A stretch of DNA of 64,000 nucleotides. Origin: Vanrija pseudolonga (taxonomy: Eukaryota > Basidiomycota > Tremellomycetes > Trichosporonales > Trichosporonaceae). Position 1 is the stretch's first letter; each line of letters starts with the position of its first letter. Under the pieces are notes generated by a model. That model saw nothing but the letters and a program-made list of their open reading frames with translations. It had not been told where the DNA came from and made no database searches. Shown in pieces: positions 11,601 to 27,006 of the stretch. Both the position numbers and the translations under genes were made by a program. The DNA is taken from assembly GCF_020906515.1 (NCBI RefSeq), contig NC_085849.1:1426001-1490000 (forward strand), given 5' to 3'.

Positions 11601-13568
11601 TATGTCGAAATACAACCCTTTCGGGTCTATTGGAGCACTTCTATCTGCCAGCGTGCTTTCTGAGTATTTGCATCCGCTCGTTTCCTCAGATTTCGCTACT
11701 TCCGTCTATTTCTTGATTCTGAGATCCACAAAAGCCATTTATGATGTCGTTTGGCTGGTCGGCATCACCGTCCGATAATACCTGTAACCATCCAACACTA
11801 TCCCTATTCCTCCAGGACCCATTTCTATTCTCCTTGTACCTTAGATCCGACTCATACAAGTAGGTGTAAGTTAGATAGATCTCGCCAGGTCACCCTCACC
11901 ATACCCGACACTTTTGATGTTTCAGTATCTCACCGATCCTGAACTTGCCTGACCTCCATAGTTTTAAGCCGCATACACCTACCTCCATAGATGCTCAACA
12001 TCGGTCTCTCGCACGTACTTTGACAGGTGGGTGCTGGACATGCTTGAATGAAAATACCACCGGTCAAGTGACGTGAGTTGAGGCGCATTACAGTTTTACG
12101 CGATAGATACTGATATCGCCTCGCCACAATTACCTACAGGCTGATGTACTGATAGTCGCTTGCTGTGGTAGCATAACGGGATTCCACTTCCTGTGCTGAA
12201 GTTATTTGGGACGACGAAGCCAGCTTCTTATGGATGGTCGTTTTGATGAAGTGGAACCAGACAAGTGTCAGGAGACGGCTTCCAAAGGCTTCATTCATTG
12301 TTTGTGTCTCCTACGTCTCAAGGACGTGATCCAGCCGCAGTAGACATGATTCTGAGAGATGACATCAATATTTGGTGCCATTATTTGGGAGGTAGGCTCT
12401 GTTAGACCAGAGATAATCCGACAAGTGCAGGTTGCTTTAAACTGGAGAAGTTAGCCATCTCATCATCACTAACTGCGTTGCTTCCTAATACGACTCCGAG
12501 TTAGGAATTACTTTGCCGTGCATGATGCCTCAGAATTCACATACGGGATTATGATTTATCACACTTCAGGACCCTTTCAGGCCACCTGCACTATGTAGCT
12601 GTTGGAGTATAATGAAGCCGCCTCCTGACAATTACCGGTTACCCTTTTGCTTTGTGGTTCTTGACGGTAGCTAGATGTGAGACACCTCTTATCCACATGA
12701 GCAAATGTCCCACACCAGAGCAGTCTGCAATACACATTCGAATAGCACACTCTCACGATAACCACTCCCACTCACCTCCTTTGCACATGAATGACTTCGC
12801 TGTGGGTTGTTCGTCTGCGCACATCACGGAATCCGTCCTGCGATATCCTTGACCCAGTTTCATTCCAGTACTTTAGAGCTGCCTGATACGATGCATCACC
12901 GAGCTGTCGACGATCCCGATGGCGTCTCTCCCTCCCGTCACTGGGCTACCCAAAGACAACGGCATGGAACTGAACAGTCAGAGGTGTTCTGGTGTTCCTG
13001 TTGCAGGAAAGTGCCAAATGTAGATACTCCGTCGAGGTCATATGCGCAGGCCACTCTCAACAACCTCTGGAGGCCAGGACGCTGGGGGATCGGGAGTGCG
13101 TGTCGTTACTAAAGAGCTAACATTCAGAAAAGCTGGGAGCGCTCTCACCATTGTGCGGTGAGTTCCTTCATCCATGCATCATCCCTTGTAGAGAGTTACC
13201 TTCTTCCAGGCAGTACTTACTGCGTTATTGACCTGGCAGAGCCAGGCGTGGGCGACACCTTCCTTGCTGTTGCCCCTTGTGCCACTTTTTCTCTACACCC
13301 CAGCTCATATACTGACTATTACTGCTCATTCGTATGCAACATACATACAGTGCACGTAGCTATTTTACCGAGGACACCCCATGGACAGGCATCGTTGTCC
13401 ACAGTTGTTGATTTCAGTTTGCTCCGGCACGACTTGGATAACTGCCACCTTGCCACCAAATGTCGGTTGCAGAAGTATCACGTGATCAAGAAGTCCATGC
13501 TCACGATCGTGACGCGCACGAGTTTGTGACGTACGTTGTCCATTCAATTGTCCATTGACCCACACGAC

Positions 13569-14953
13569 ATGCAAACCAACGACACTGGGCTGATCTTCCA
13601 GTCCTCAAGGCAACTGGCGGAAGCCTCGAACAGGGAGAGGAAGATTATTGCTGCTGAAGGCATTGGAAACCCCATCAAGGTCAGCAGCAAGGTCTTGGAC
13701 CTGGTGATTCGCGATCAAGATGGTTGGACGGCCGAGTCGGGCTGGCAGGCTCGACGCTTGGACCTCAATGTGAGCTACTATGCTTCAGCCCATACTCACT
13801 GAACAGACCGGGAAGACTCGAATGCTCTATAAGGGCCATAAAGGACCAGTGACATCGCTCAGCCTCCACCAGGTTCCAGGCGACAAACCTTGGTTGGCGC
13901 TCCTCACCGGATCTTGGGATAAGACAATCCGTGTTTGGGATGCCCTGGTAGGCAAAGTGACCTGGCGCGAGATCCATACTGACTAGTGTTTAGTCCGGGG
14001 ATCTGGTTGGTGTTCTCGAGGGTCACACCGACTTTGTGAAGTCGGTGACCGTGCTGCCTACTGTGCCTCCCTTCCTACTCTCGACGTCGTCCGACAGGAC
14101 CTTCCGCCTTTGGGACCTGTCACCCTTGGAGAATCGAAAGCTTCCCACAGCCCGCCAGACTGTGAAGGAGCATACGCGCCCTGTCGAGACGGCATCGTTT
14201 GAAGTTTCATCGCACAAGGAGCCGACAGAAAGAACTGTGGATGTGTGGACTGCCGACTCGTTAGGTGCAATCAAGCAGTGGAGTGTGAAGCAGGTAAGAA
14301 ACAGACTTCCGGGGATGCCTCGCTAATGTTAGATCGTTCCTAGTTCATCTGCCCCCTTGACGTTTGTCATTGACAAGGAGAGCCACGAAACGAGTGTCTC
14401 CCAAGTCGTCGCCGTGGACGACGGCCTTTGGAGCGGTGAGACGTCGCTGTTGTGTCCTGCGAGTACTGACACGATGGTAGCGTCCATGGACAACACTGCC
14501 AAGCTGCAAGGCCCATCCTCTCAGAAGCTGGTTCACCCCAGCTATGTCAAATCGATTCTGCCAAACCCCCAGGGACTTCCTTACATTGTCACTGGGTGCG
14601 AAGACGAAAACATTCGCCTGTGGGACGCCAACAATCTCGATTCCAAGCCAAAGCCGCTGTCAATCGTTGAAGGGCACTGCGGTGAGGTTTCCGCACTTGA
14701 CGTCTGGATCAAGGATGAAGATGGCAAGAAGGTCGTCAACATTGTGTCCGCCAGTCTGGACGGAACGTTGAGGAGATGGACCATTCAAGGTGTGTTTTGG
14801 CGATCAGACTCGGACTCGCCGGGCTGACGTAACGTGCCAGAACTTCTGAATCCCCCCAAGCTCAACTATGAGCCAGTCAAGGACACGAACGAGGTCGGCT
14901 TGACCGAGGAAGAGGAGAGGGAACTCGCCGAGCTCATGTCAGATAGCGATTGA
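13569..14953 (+). CDS. WD40-repeat protein of unknown function
   Basis: A beta-propeller scaffold, probably assembling a protein complex; the partner is not known. Exons: 13569-13769, 13807-13947, 13994-14293, 14333-14435, 14481-14789 or so, and a last exon ending at 14953. Intron 4 (14436-14480) is 45 nt and free of stops in frame. WD blocks seen in order: GHKGPVTSLSL with LTGSWDKTIRVWDA, LEGHTDFVKSVTV with STSSDRTFRLWDL, VWTADSLGAIKQWSV, ASMDNTAKL, TGCEDENIRLWDA, and EGHCGEVSALDV with SASLDGTLRRWTI. The N-terminal segment has no repeat. The acidic C-terminus ends ELAELMSDSD. The start at 13569 is supported because the frame is closed at 13527 and there is no splice acceptor between. A CACGTG box lies 85 bp upstream, at 13479. 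Confidence 0.85.
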
Positions 14954-15034
14954 GGAGTAGATGCCACATAGACCCGTGATGCAGAGATAATTGAGTGGTA
15001 AGAGGTACAACGCAGGACGCGGATGCGTTGGAAT

Positions 15035-16020
15035 CTATTGCTGAAGGGCACTGGCGGCGAAGTCCAGCACCCGATCGACGTACGCACCCAGCTCCGGGGT
15101 ATCGTCGAGACTCTCTCGCAGCGGAGACACGGACGATAGGCCATAAATGCAGTAGAGGTGAGATGCGATAAGAGCATCGAGGGGGGTTGGCGTCCTGAAC
15201 GCGGTGGTCAGCATCTGCAACGGTTGAGGAGTCCTCACTTTGCCTGTAGCGCCCACTGCTCAGGCTTGACCAGTTCCTTCAGTGTCTCCAGCGCCTGGAT
15301 CCCGGATTCGACCAAAATCACGCCGTCAATTGTTCGGTCATCTCCTGTAAAGGAAGCAGGCAAGGGGGTTGTGAGACCAGCAACTAGTGCCGGCGGCTGG
15401 GGAAGCAAGGTGGCAATGTCGGCGGACGTCTCGCTCTTTGACACCAAAATTGCAGGGAGAAGTCGCACCAGAACCAGTTGAGCAATCGCAAGCGCCTCGT
15501 CATACGCTTCCTGGTTTGGCATGCCATGGAGCCTAGCAGTGTCAGCCGACACGCACAGCGTGGGTCTTCACTTCCACTTACTTTGCCGACTTGCCCTGCA
15601 AAGGATGCGTGCTATCCAGCCACTGACGAATGTCGTCTGCCGCAACGAGCCGATTCTCCTCGATCACATGGAGAGTTGGGAGCTTTCCCTTCGGAGCAGC
15701 CTCTTCATTACTCCAAGGCTGAACGCGGATTGGGACTGCACGCAGGAGGAATAGAAGTTGAGCGCGAAGAGATGCGGGCGAGGCCGACGCCCACTCTCGA
15801 TAGTGTGGACTGTTGAAGACCGTTGGAGGGTGAATCTATGACATAAACTGATGTCAGCATGTGTAGAGTCGGGAGACGGCCAACGAACCCAAAGGGTGTA
15901 CGGGGAGCTGGCAGAGCGCTTCCACTCAAGGGCGTCCTCTTGTGGGAGGACAACCAATGGATACTTTGCGTAAAGGCTGCTGATCCACTGGGGAGCCTTG
16001 AATACCGAAGTCGATGACAT
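15035..16020 (-). CDS. Metaxin/SAM35-like GST-fold mitochondrial outer-membrane protein
   Basis: Probably a subunit of the sorting and assembly machinery that inserts beta-barrel proteins into the mitochondrial outer membrane. The start at 16020 gives MSSTSVFKAPQWISSLYAKYP. After an intron near 15845-15885 the frame resumes with IHPPTVFNSPHYREWAS and a thioredoxin-like part: ASLRAQLLFLLRAVPI, then APKGKLPTLHVIEENRLV and ADDIRQWLDSTHPLQGKSAK. A helical C-terminal part follows (EALAIAQLVLVRLLPAIL, PLDALIASHLYCIYGL) and the protein ends DFAASALQQ. The pattern of CLRAxLxLxxSxxP, GxLPxL, I--WL and a long helical C-domain is that of metaxin/Tom37-type proteins. No catalytic GST residue is evident. 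A different GST-like function cannot be excluded. Confidence 0.65.
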
Positions 16021-16567
16021 GACAGAGGCGACTTTGTATTGGTGAGTGTGGACGTCCCGATGTGCGCGCGCGATGCAAACTGTAGCAGCAGGAAGGTTGA
16101 ATGAAAGTCGAGATTGAGGTTTGAAGCGACAGGCAATGTTGTCGCGACTGAACGGAGAGATATTGCATGGGTTGTGGAAGGAGCCCCGCGTTTGGTTGCT
16201 TAAGTATGCCCCCTGGATTATGGGATTGCGTGGGTTGCCGCGTCGTCACTCGCTTGGGTGCGTCGACCGGGCCGGCATACGTCGTGTGGGGGTAAGGGGG
16301 GAAGGGGGGAAGAGGGGGGGGGGGGGACCGAGGGCCGAGGGAGCGATGCAACGATGACGATGTCGACACCCACAGCCACAGCCGCAGCCACCACCACCAA
16401 TACCACCACAACCACCACCACCACCACCACCCCCCCACCCATCCACCGCCCCACCCTCCAATCCTCTCTCGGATCATCCATCCATCCTTCTTCTCCATCT
16501 CCCCTCTTACCTCGTATCATTCTCATCCCCATCTCATCGCGCCTATCGCTCACTTTCGGCTGTCACA
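16021..16567. promoter_or_regulatory. Divergent promoter between the metaxin-like gene and EDE1
   Basis: A 547-bp region between two start codons that point away from each other. It contains a G-rich part (16290-16327) and a CCA-type microsatellite. The 70 bases before the EDE1 start are pyrimidine-rich. Open frames of over 100 codons here on both strands are low-complexity products of the repeats. Confidence 0.55.
16311..16434. repeat. Poly-G tract and CCA microsatellite
   Basis: A run of about thirteen G at 16314-16326 is followed by CCA/CCACCA repeats at about 16388-16430 that end in a C run. Both lie in the promoter of EDE1 and are likely to vary in length between strains. Confidence 0.8.
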
Positions 16568-19500
16568 ATGGCAGTCCCAACTGCCCAAGAGCAGCAGTAC
16601 TACGACCAGCTCTTCGACCTCGTCGACAAGGATGGCGTGAGTACACAGCCCATGTCCACATTGCCAGACTGACTCCCTCGTAGAGCGGCATTCTCCCCGG
16701 ATCTGAAGCGTTTCCGTTCTTGACCTCGTCTGGTCTGCCCCAACAGACTCTCGGTGAAGTCTGGGCTATTGCCGACCCCGATAACAATGGCTTCTTGACC
16801 AAGGATGGATTGTACAAGGTTGCGCGTCTCGTGGGTTGGATGCAGTCTGGCAAGCAATCCCAGGTGGAGCCTTCCCTCGTCAACAAACCTGGGCCGTACC
16901 CCAAGTTCGCCGGTTACCCTCCTCCTCCAGTGGCACCGCAGCTTACTGGAACTGCTTCACCTACCCCTCCGGGAGGAGCGCACGGCCTTCCGCCCCTCAC
17001 CCCGTCTGATCGCGCCCAGTTTACGCGCATCTTTGCTGGTACCGGACCGGTGAATGGCCTTGTGGCCGGTGACAAGGCTAGAGATGTCTTCCTGAAGAGC
17101 CAGCTCAGCTATGACAAGCTCGGCCTCATCTGGTGAGTTCGCAACGGAGTGGTCTGAGCATTGGCTCACACACTTCAAGGAATCTCGCAGACACGCAGCA
17201 GCGTGGTGCTTTGGACCTGACCGACTTTGTTATCGGCATGTGGCTCATTCGGAGTGCAATGGCGAACCCATCCGCTGTCCTTCCTCAAACTCTCCCACCT
17301 GGCGCCTACGAGACGGCCTCTGGAGGTCGAGCTCCTCCTCGACCTACGAGCCCTTTGTCTCACCAACACACGGGTGGAACCTCCAGTCCCATCCAGAGGC
17401 AGCTCACGGGCACTCTTCAACCCCAAGTTACGGGCCAGAACTTTGGCGCACCTCTCGGAACCCCGCCACGATCAAACACTTTAACCCCCTCTCGGCAGTC
17501 AACCGGGCCAGCTGCCTTCGGGTCAACCCCTGTCTCCAGTTCCGCATCGGCCCTTCCGTGGGACGTTACGGCGGAAGCCAAAGCAACCTCGGATCGCTTC
17601 TTCACGCAGCTGGACAGTCAGAACAGGGGTGTTATTGAAGGAGACGTGGCCGTCCCGTTCATGCTCCAGAGCCAGCTGGACGAAGGCACTCTTGCCAGCA
17701 TCTGGTAAGTTTTATAGTGCAGTCACCGCTGATAGGCAGGGACCTGTCCGACATCCGGGAGGAAGGCAAGCTGGATCGCGACGAGTTTGCTGTCGCCATG
17801 TATCTCATCAACTCCAAGCTGACCGGCAAGGAGTTGCCGACGGCTCTGCCTCTTAGCCTGGTACCACCCTCCCTCCGAGCTCAGCATGGCCGTGCAGCAG
17901 CGCAGGCGCCCCCCGCCGACAACACGAAGGACCTCTTCGATCTCTTTGACGAGGCACCGGAAACCACAGACAATGCTGCTCCGCCGGCGGCGGCGTTCCT
18001 GCCCCTGCCCCCTTCCCGGAGGGCTACCCAGGAGCCGTCGCGGCAGACGTCGCGTGCTGTCGTTAGCCCGTCGAATCTCTCCGCACGCCCAGCCTTTGGT
18101 ACGTTGGAGGCAGTGACGCAGACAGAATAGCACTGACTGTTCCCCAGCCCTCCCTCTGGCCCAACCTGGCAATGACTTGCTCGGCGACGATGGTGTTGAG
18201 ACTGCTGCAACTTCGGCGCTTGATAAATCTGCGGAACTGGGCAACAAGAAGAATCAGCTGGACAATACGGCACGATCTGTGACAGCCCTCGAAAAGGACC
18301 ATGCGGAGCTGGAGAGCCAGACAGCTTCCAACGCGCAGGCCCTGGAGAAGCTGGAGAGCGATCTGACAGCCGCTCGTGGCAAGCATGACACGGAGACGAA
18401 AGCTGTGTCTGATCTTCGCATTCGTGTGGGCGAACAGGCTGCCAAGTTGAAGCAACTGCAAGCAGATGTCATCTCGGCCGAAAGCGACCTTACAGCAATG
18501 CGCCTTGAGAAGGATGAGCTCGAGCAGAGCCTTCTCCGCGACAAGGAGGAAGTGCGCAGCCTGCAAAAGCGTATGAAGGAAGTCGAGGACGAGAAGACGG
18601 GCCTCAAACTTCTTCTCGACAAGACCAAGAAGGACGCTCGGCAGCAGAAGGGCATGGTCACAATCGCCAAAAAGCAGCTATCCACTGCAGAGTCTTCGCG
18701 GGACTCTGTGCAGCAGGATGTTCGACTTGCCGAGCACGAGTTGGAAGAGGCTACCGCTGCGCGTGCTGAAGGTGTGGCATCGCCATCCTCGGCTACTTCC
18801 GCCGCTGCCGTACCGTTACCGCACACACCTCAGACACTTAGCCCCGAGCCAACTGGTGTCTCTCAGCGGTCCAACAACCCATTCGACCGTTTCAGTCGCT
18901 CGTCCTTGTCCCGAGCCACCCAGAGCCCTGAACTTGCGCCGACAACTGCCGCGGCGTTCGCGGGCGTTGGGGCTGGTATCGTTGGTGGCTCAGCTGTCGC
19001 TGCTGCTGCTGCTCTCTCTGGCACAGCGCATTCCGATGCTCACCCCGCCCATGAAGAGGCATCGGAGCCTGCGGACGCTGCTCCCGAGGCTGAGGCCAAT
19101 GTCGATCCATTCAATGTGCCGTCCGACTCTACGGTGCCTGCTGCCGACAAGATCGCGGACGAAAGCGATCCGTTTGGCGCAGCTCCTGTCTCTACCTCAC
19201 ACTCCGACGAGCACAAGCTGTCCCATGATGCGACGACCAGTCACGGCTTTGGGGACTCATTCGGAGCGCCTGTCGACAGGGCCATTCAGGAGCCGAACGG
19301 CGAGCAGCACTTCGGGACGGATCACCAGGCTGCGCCCACAGACTTCGACTCTGCTTTTGCTGACTTCGATACTCCTGCCGAAGGTGTGGAGGGTCCGGCA
19401 GACGATGCCCTTCACCTTGCTCGCCCTGTCGTGCATGACAACGCCGAGCCCTCCGTGCCCGCCGATACCCTGCCAGTCACCGCCGACACCCTGCCCGTCG

Positions 19501-20636
19501 CTGCAATCTCTCACGAAGCCCCAGAGATCGCGCCAGCGTCGGTTCCGACCGCTACGACTTCACCAATTGCGGCCACCGTCGCGCCACCTTTACCGCCCGC
19601 AGCATCGCATGAGCCGACGCCTGAGCCGACTGCTGAACGCGCCGCGCACCTCGACGGAGGAGAGTCATCCGATGAAGATGAGGGCCCCGAAGACATCGAG
19701 GCCCCCCGTCGCAATTACAGCTCTCCTCCACCGGACGCGAGCACTGCAACGTCGCCAGCGTCCCCCAGAGAGGACCGGTCGACTACTGAAGGCCCTGCCG
19801 ACGAGGTCCACGCCAAAACTCGCCGTAGCGCTCCGCCTCCCCCGGTTAACCGCCCACCTGCTTCGGGTACGCAGGTTCCTCCTACCGGAACCGATATCTT
19901 TGACCCGTTCGGAGCACCTGTGGAGACTGAGAGCGGCGCCCACCAGGCACCGGCACCGAAGAGCACGCAATTCGATGACGAGGATGATTTCGACTTTACC
20001 GACCTTCCTCCCTCCCACGCCGAGGGCCAGCAGGGCGGCGCCGTGTCTGCCTTCGATGACGAATTCGCTAGCTTTGACGACTTTGCCAGCCCGGCATCTC
20101 AGGTGGGCACCGGCTCCGACAACTCCAACTCGCTTCTTCAGACGTATGAGGTTGTCTCGTCGAAGGCTGGTCAGCACGAGGCAGACTCTGGCTTGGATGA
20201 GTGGGGTGTCAGCACGGCTGCTGCCCTGGCTGCCCCAGCTGCTGCTGCACCCGCCCTGTCATTCGATGACGCGTTTGGCGGCGACTTCTCCTCGAGGTAT
20301 GTTTGATCGCAACATGCAGGCGCGCAGCATCGTTTGCTGACATGAACTGTAGCTTCAATACCCCCAGTCACCCCGCGCCAGCCCCGGCTCCAGCGGCCTC
20401 GGCACCTGACCTGCCCAAGAGGCCATCTCTCGGCACGGGTGTCAGCGACCTCCCCCAGGCCGACGATCTAGAGGATGTGAAGAGAGTAAGTAGGCGTTGG
20501 CGATGGGCTGTGCAAGGTATCGATGCTAACTGCATAGCTCTGCGCTATGGGCTTCCCTCGTTCCCTGGTAGTTGAGGCTCTGGATGCCAACGGATACGAC
20601 TTCCAGAAGGCCCTCAACGTGCTTCTTGTCAAGTAG
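16568..20636 (+). CDS. EDE1: EH-domain endocytic scaffold Ede1 (Eps15-like)
   Basis: An early-arriving scaffold of clathrin-mediated endocytic sites. Exons: 16568-16636, 16684-17132, 17180-17704, 17740-18098, 18148-20296, 20353-20485 and 20538-20636, giving 1260 residues. There are three EH domains: residues 1-95 (LGEVWAIADPDNNGFLTKDG), about 140-230 (LGLIWNLADTQQRGALD) and about 325-410 (LASIWDLSDIREEGKLDRDEF). A coiled coil follows (about 18230-18780; ELGNKKNQLDNTARSVTALE onward). Next comes a long disordered part with an NPF motif (SNNPFDRF) and several DPF motifs (NVDPFN, ESDPFGA, IFDPFGA). The C-terminus is a UBA domain (VKRLCAMGFPRSLVVEALDA, then NGYDFQKALNVLL). This order, 3xEH, coiled coil, NPF/DPF, UBA, is that of Ede1. 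It converges on the derlin gene with 86 bp between stops. Confidence 0.95.
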
Positions 20637-20722
20637 AGAAAGAATGTTATGGCTGGCTGCCAGCCGTTTGGAACTCGGATGCATATCTTTTGTCTTTGGA
20701 GCGTTCTGCACTTGCTTTGTGC

Positions 20723-21839
20723 TCACTCTCCACCGAGCCTCTGGCCAGAACCCCAACGATGGCGCACAGCTGCGGCAGCTGAGCCGGCTTGGTTGTCCCG
20801 GTAATCGGTTGCAGTGATGCCGCCCGAGAAGCTGGTTGTTCGTCCGGCCGTCGAGCTACCGCTCCCAACAAAAAGACGTCGGAACCAACGAGGCGTACCG
20901 AGAGCATTTGGGCGGCGCAAGCGCGCAGGGGCGTGCAGCGGGAGGTAGGTTGAGATAAACCACCTGACGGCTATCAGTGGCGATCTTTGAAGCCGACATT
21001 GAATGAACCCACCAAAGATGTCCGGCAATGATGCCGATTAACCCAGCGTAGAAACCGCTCATGCCCAGAAGGACAAAGTCCAGTCCTGCCAGGACCAACG
21101 GATACACTGGAAAAGGGTCAGGACGCAAGTTGTGCGTGAGTAATGAAGAACTCACAGCGCGTAGGAACGGACACAAGCCCAAAGATGCTCATCTTGGTTC
21201 CTGGAAACTCCTTGCACCAGATGTAGATGAGGGCATTGCGGAGTGGGTGGGAGAGAATGCCCATGTTGACTGTGGCGGCGTCGAGAACCTGAGGGAGATG
21301 AGCGGTGGAACGTGATCAAGACTCACCAGAATGAAAGTGCCCAACATTAGCAACGTCCATACATAGGCGGGGCGATCGAACAAGCTGGTGGGTCAGATGC
21401 TGACCATGTTCTTCCCTTGCTTACGTCTTCTTCTCAAGGGCAAGAGATGTCTGGTATAGGTTCATCGTGTTCATCAAGAACGGGAAGCCCTTTCCACCGA
21501 AGAAGAAGGCGGTAAATGGTCGCCATATCTGCGCGGTCAGGTCAATTGGGCGCTTTACACACAATGTGCATCGTCGGCACATACCTCAAAGTTGCCATAG
21601 ACTCTTGGCCAGCTCAAGAAGATCTGTATACAGTTAGAGGGTTGTTGCAGGCTTGACGCAGCCACCTACGTAGCGGAGGGGGATCACACCCGTCAAGCCA
21701 GCTCTGAAAGCCACGTCAGCGACAACTCTGCGCATGTTGGCTGCAGACGAGAAGCCGGTGCTCACGCAGTGATTGCGACTGTGCTTCCCACCAGCGCGGC
21801 CGTTACTGGGGGGAATTCGAATGAAGAATAGTCAGCCAT
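20723..21839 (-). CDS. DFM1: Derlin family ER membrane protein with Cdc48-binding SHP box
   Basis: A rhomboid-like pseudoprotease of the ER membrane that helps retrotranslocate misfolded proteins in ER-associated degradation. The start at 21839 gives MADYSSFEFPPVTAALVGS. Later exons read GLTGVIPLRY, FLSWPRVYGNFEIWRPFTAF with FFGGKGFPFLMNTMNLYQTS, RPAYVWTLLMLGTFILVSL, LRNALIYIWCKEFPGTKMSIFGLV, and PLVLAGLDFVLLGMSGFYAG with LIGIIAGHLWWF. The WRPFTAFFF block (WR motif) and the Gly-rich last helix are typical of derlins, and there are no rhomboid catalytic residues. The C-terminus ends HRWGSGQRLGGE, which fits the SHP box (F/W-x-G-x-G-x-x-L) of Derlin-1 and Dfm1. The gene is split by at least six short introns. 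CDC48 lies upstream on the same strand. Confidence 0.88.
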
Positions 21840-23013
21840 GGTGATTGTGACAGGAGAAGCAAGAGACACAAGGAGATAGCAACATGTGTATGTGTCAGTC
21901 ACTGTGGCTGGCTGTCCAGTGTGCCGAGGTGGAGGTTGTTTTCCACCACGCGAACACGTCATGCAGGGCGCAGGACAGAGTGGAGGCCGCGCTGTGCGAC
22001 GCGTCAGTTATGTTTCTGCCCATGTTCTGGCAAACACCACACCGACTTATGACCATTGACATGCTTCCATCTCGAGATGTGGATCTGTTCGTGTACCAGG
22101 AGCCAGCCAGCGGGTGGCTACGCTGCCCGCCAGAGGAAGCGAATTCCGAGGCTCCTTCAATATGCCGCGACTTCTCGCTAGTGTTCGTGCTCCGAGGCGA
22201 GACGGACAACATGGTGGGTACAGCCACACGCAGTGCTCGTCGGATACTCAGGCCAGGTGCTACTTGGGAAGAAGAAGCGAGGGCTGGGCAAAGGGCTGTC
22301 AGTTGGCTCTGCGACTGAGATAACTGACGCGACAGCTTTAACGGCTTTGGAGGGAAGCAAGAGCCAGGAGAGACAATGCAGGAGTGCGCCATTCGGGAGC
22401 TGCAGGTATGGACAGCATGCCTAGAACGTGAACATTGGTCCTGACGCGGTGCCCAGGAAGAATGCGGCTTATGTGTTGCCAAGCAGCACATGAAAGCCAA
22501 GGGCACGCTCACAATCGCTCGACGCGCCGAAGAGGAAGGAGCAGCTCCAATCGTTATCACTATACACCTGTTTACAGCACAACAGTGGCAAGGTGCCCTA
22601 GTCGAGTGAGCAAGGGCTGTCGTTCTCCTGTTGCAGCAACTGAAAGCGCGGCAGGACTGAAGAAATGTCACCTGAATGGTTCAGCACAAACGACATTCCG
22701 TACGGACAAATGGTGAGTATCCTCATTATCTTTATCAATCTGAAGGAGGTCAGTGGCCAGAAGCAAGTTTCTACGTCTCCCCTTTGCTGCAACGCTCCGT
22801 GAGCAGTTCGACATCTCGTCGTTTGATGGTGGGTCGCGTCGACTACTCTGCCCCGACGACGCTGGCGGGTTTGTGGCTGGGTTGGTCGCCAGAGCCACCA
22901 GAAACGAACACATGAGGATGCATTTACTTCTCAAACGCTGACACTTTGTATCTCTACTGCTTCACTCGGATCATCTTCGTCATATCGCAAAGTTTGAATG
23001 TCTTCGCTCGCGC
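21840..23013. other. Intergenic region between CDC48 and the derlin gene
   Basis: A 1.17-kb stretch holding the 3' flank of CDC48 and the promoter of the derlin gene. A 258-codon open frame on the minus strand (21895-22671) is rich in Ser, Cys and Arg, has no recognisable domain and no signature of splicing. A 144-codon frame on the plus strand overlaps it. I do not annotate either as a gene. Confidence 0.5.
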
Positions 23014-26476
<3,463 letters not shown>

Positions 26477-27006
26477 GTTGATTGAGGTTACTAGGTTTGA
26501 AAGGATTGAGAAAGAGAAAGAGTTGAGAAAGAAAGAGAGAAAGGAATGATGAGAGGAAGTAAATGGAAGCCGACAGAGGGAGTGGACGACTGGCTGGCAA
26601 CTGGCGACGGACGCTGGGCAGGCCACCGCCCAGAACGCGATGACGATGCGCGCGTCCCACTCAACGCCCCCTCGGGTGCGCAGGCAGGCGTGCGGATGCG
26701 TCTGTGACTGGACGCACGTGTTTAAATTGGGGGTTTACTTAAATAAAGAGGCGTCCTATTGTTCTTTCAACTTTACGTAAACAATCTTTTCGGATCCGTG
26801 ATCTGGGTCGATGAGCCTGTGAGATGCTCGCACCGCCAAAAGCGTCAAAACAAGCGCTGCAGCGCGGCTGGGTGTGCCAGACGACGACCATGACGCGCTC
26901 GGAGACACCCAACCATCCACACTGTTGACCGTCGCACTCTCCTCATCGCAGCTTCTACAAGCAACTTGAACCATTCTCATCGCGCCTTTACGAACACCTC
27001 GCTCCC
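26477..27006. promoter_or_regulatory. Divergent promoter of CDC48 and the LRR gene
   Basis: A 530-bp region between opposite start codons. A CACGTG E-box lies at 26715-26720. An AT-rich patch with AAATTGGGGGTTTACTTAAAT follows, which may serve as a core promoter. The 60 bases before CDC48 are rich in purines on the plus strand, so pyrimidine-rich in the sense of CDC48. Confidence 0.5.

Larger units (their letters stand above)
8401..13568. other. AT-richer gene-free island with decayed retroelement sequence
   Basis: Over about 5.2 kb there is no open frame above roughly 140 codons, no convincing spliced gene, and composition is visibly poorer in G and C than in the flanking genes. Homopolymer tracts appear that are rare elsewhere (a run of about ten T at 9009-9019). 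Ty1/copia pol fragments are found inside. The stretch from 11.6 to 13.57 kb shows no recognisable element. The gene-bearing sequence resumes with the WD40 gene at 13569. It may be simple heterochromatin, a retroelement graveyard, or part of a small regional centromere; sequence alone does not decide. Confidence 0.6.

Noticed and set aside
11600-13530. Possible small genes in the right part of the AT-rich island
   Set aside because: Several frames of 60-120 codons exist on both strands, none with a domain or consistent splice sites. The composition is that of decayed sequence.
18718-20340. A 540-codon open frame on the plus strand inside EDE1
   Set aside because: It is a frame-shifted shadow of the disordered part of Ede1, rich in Arg, Leu, Pro and Ser. 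The true frame carries NPF/DPF motifs and joins to the UBA exon.
21895-22671. A 258-codon open frame on the minus strand upstream of the derlin gene
   Set aside because: Ser/Cys/Arg-rich without domain, overlapped by open frames on the other strand and lacking splice signals. It may be a leader or chance; transcript data would be needed.
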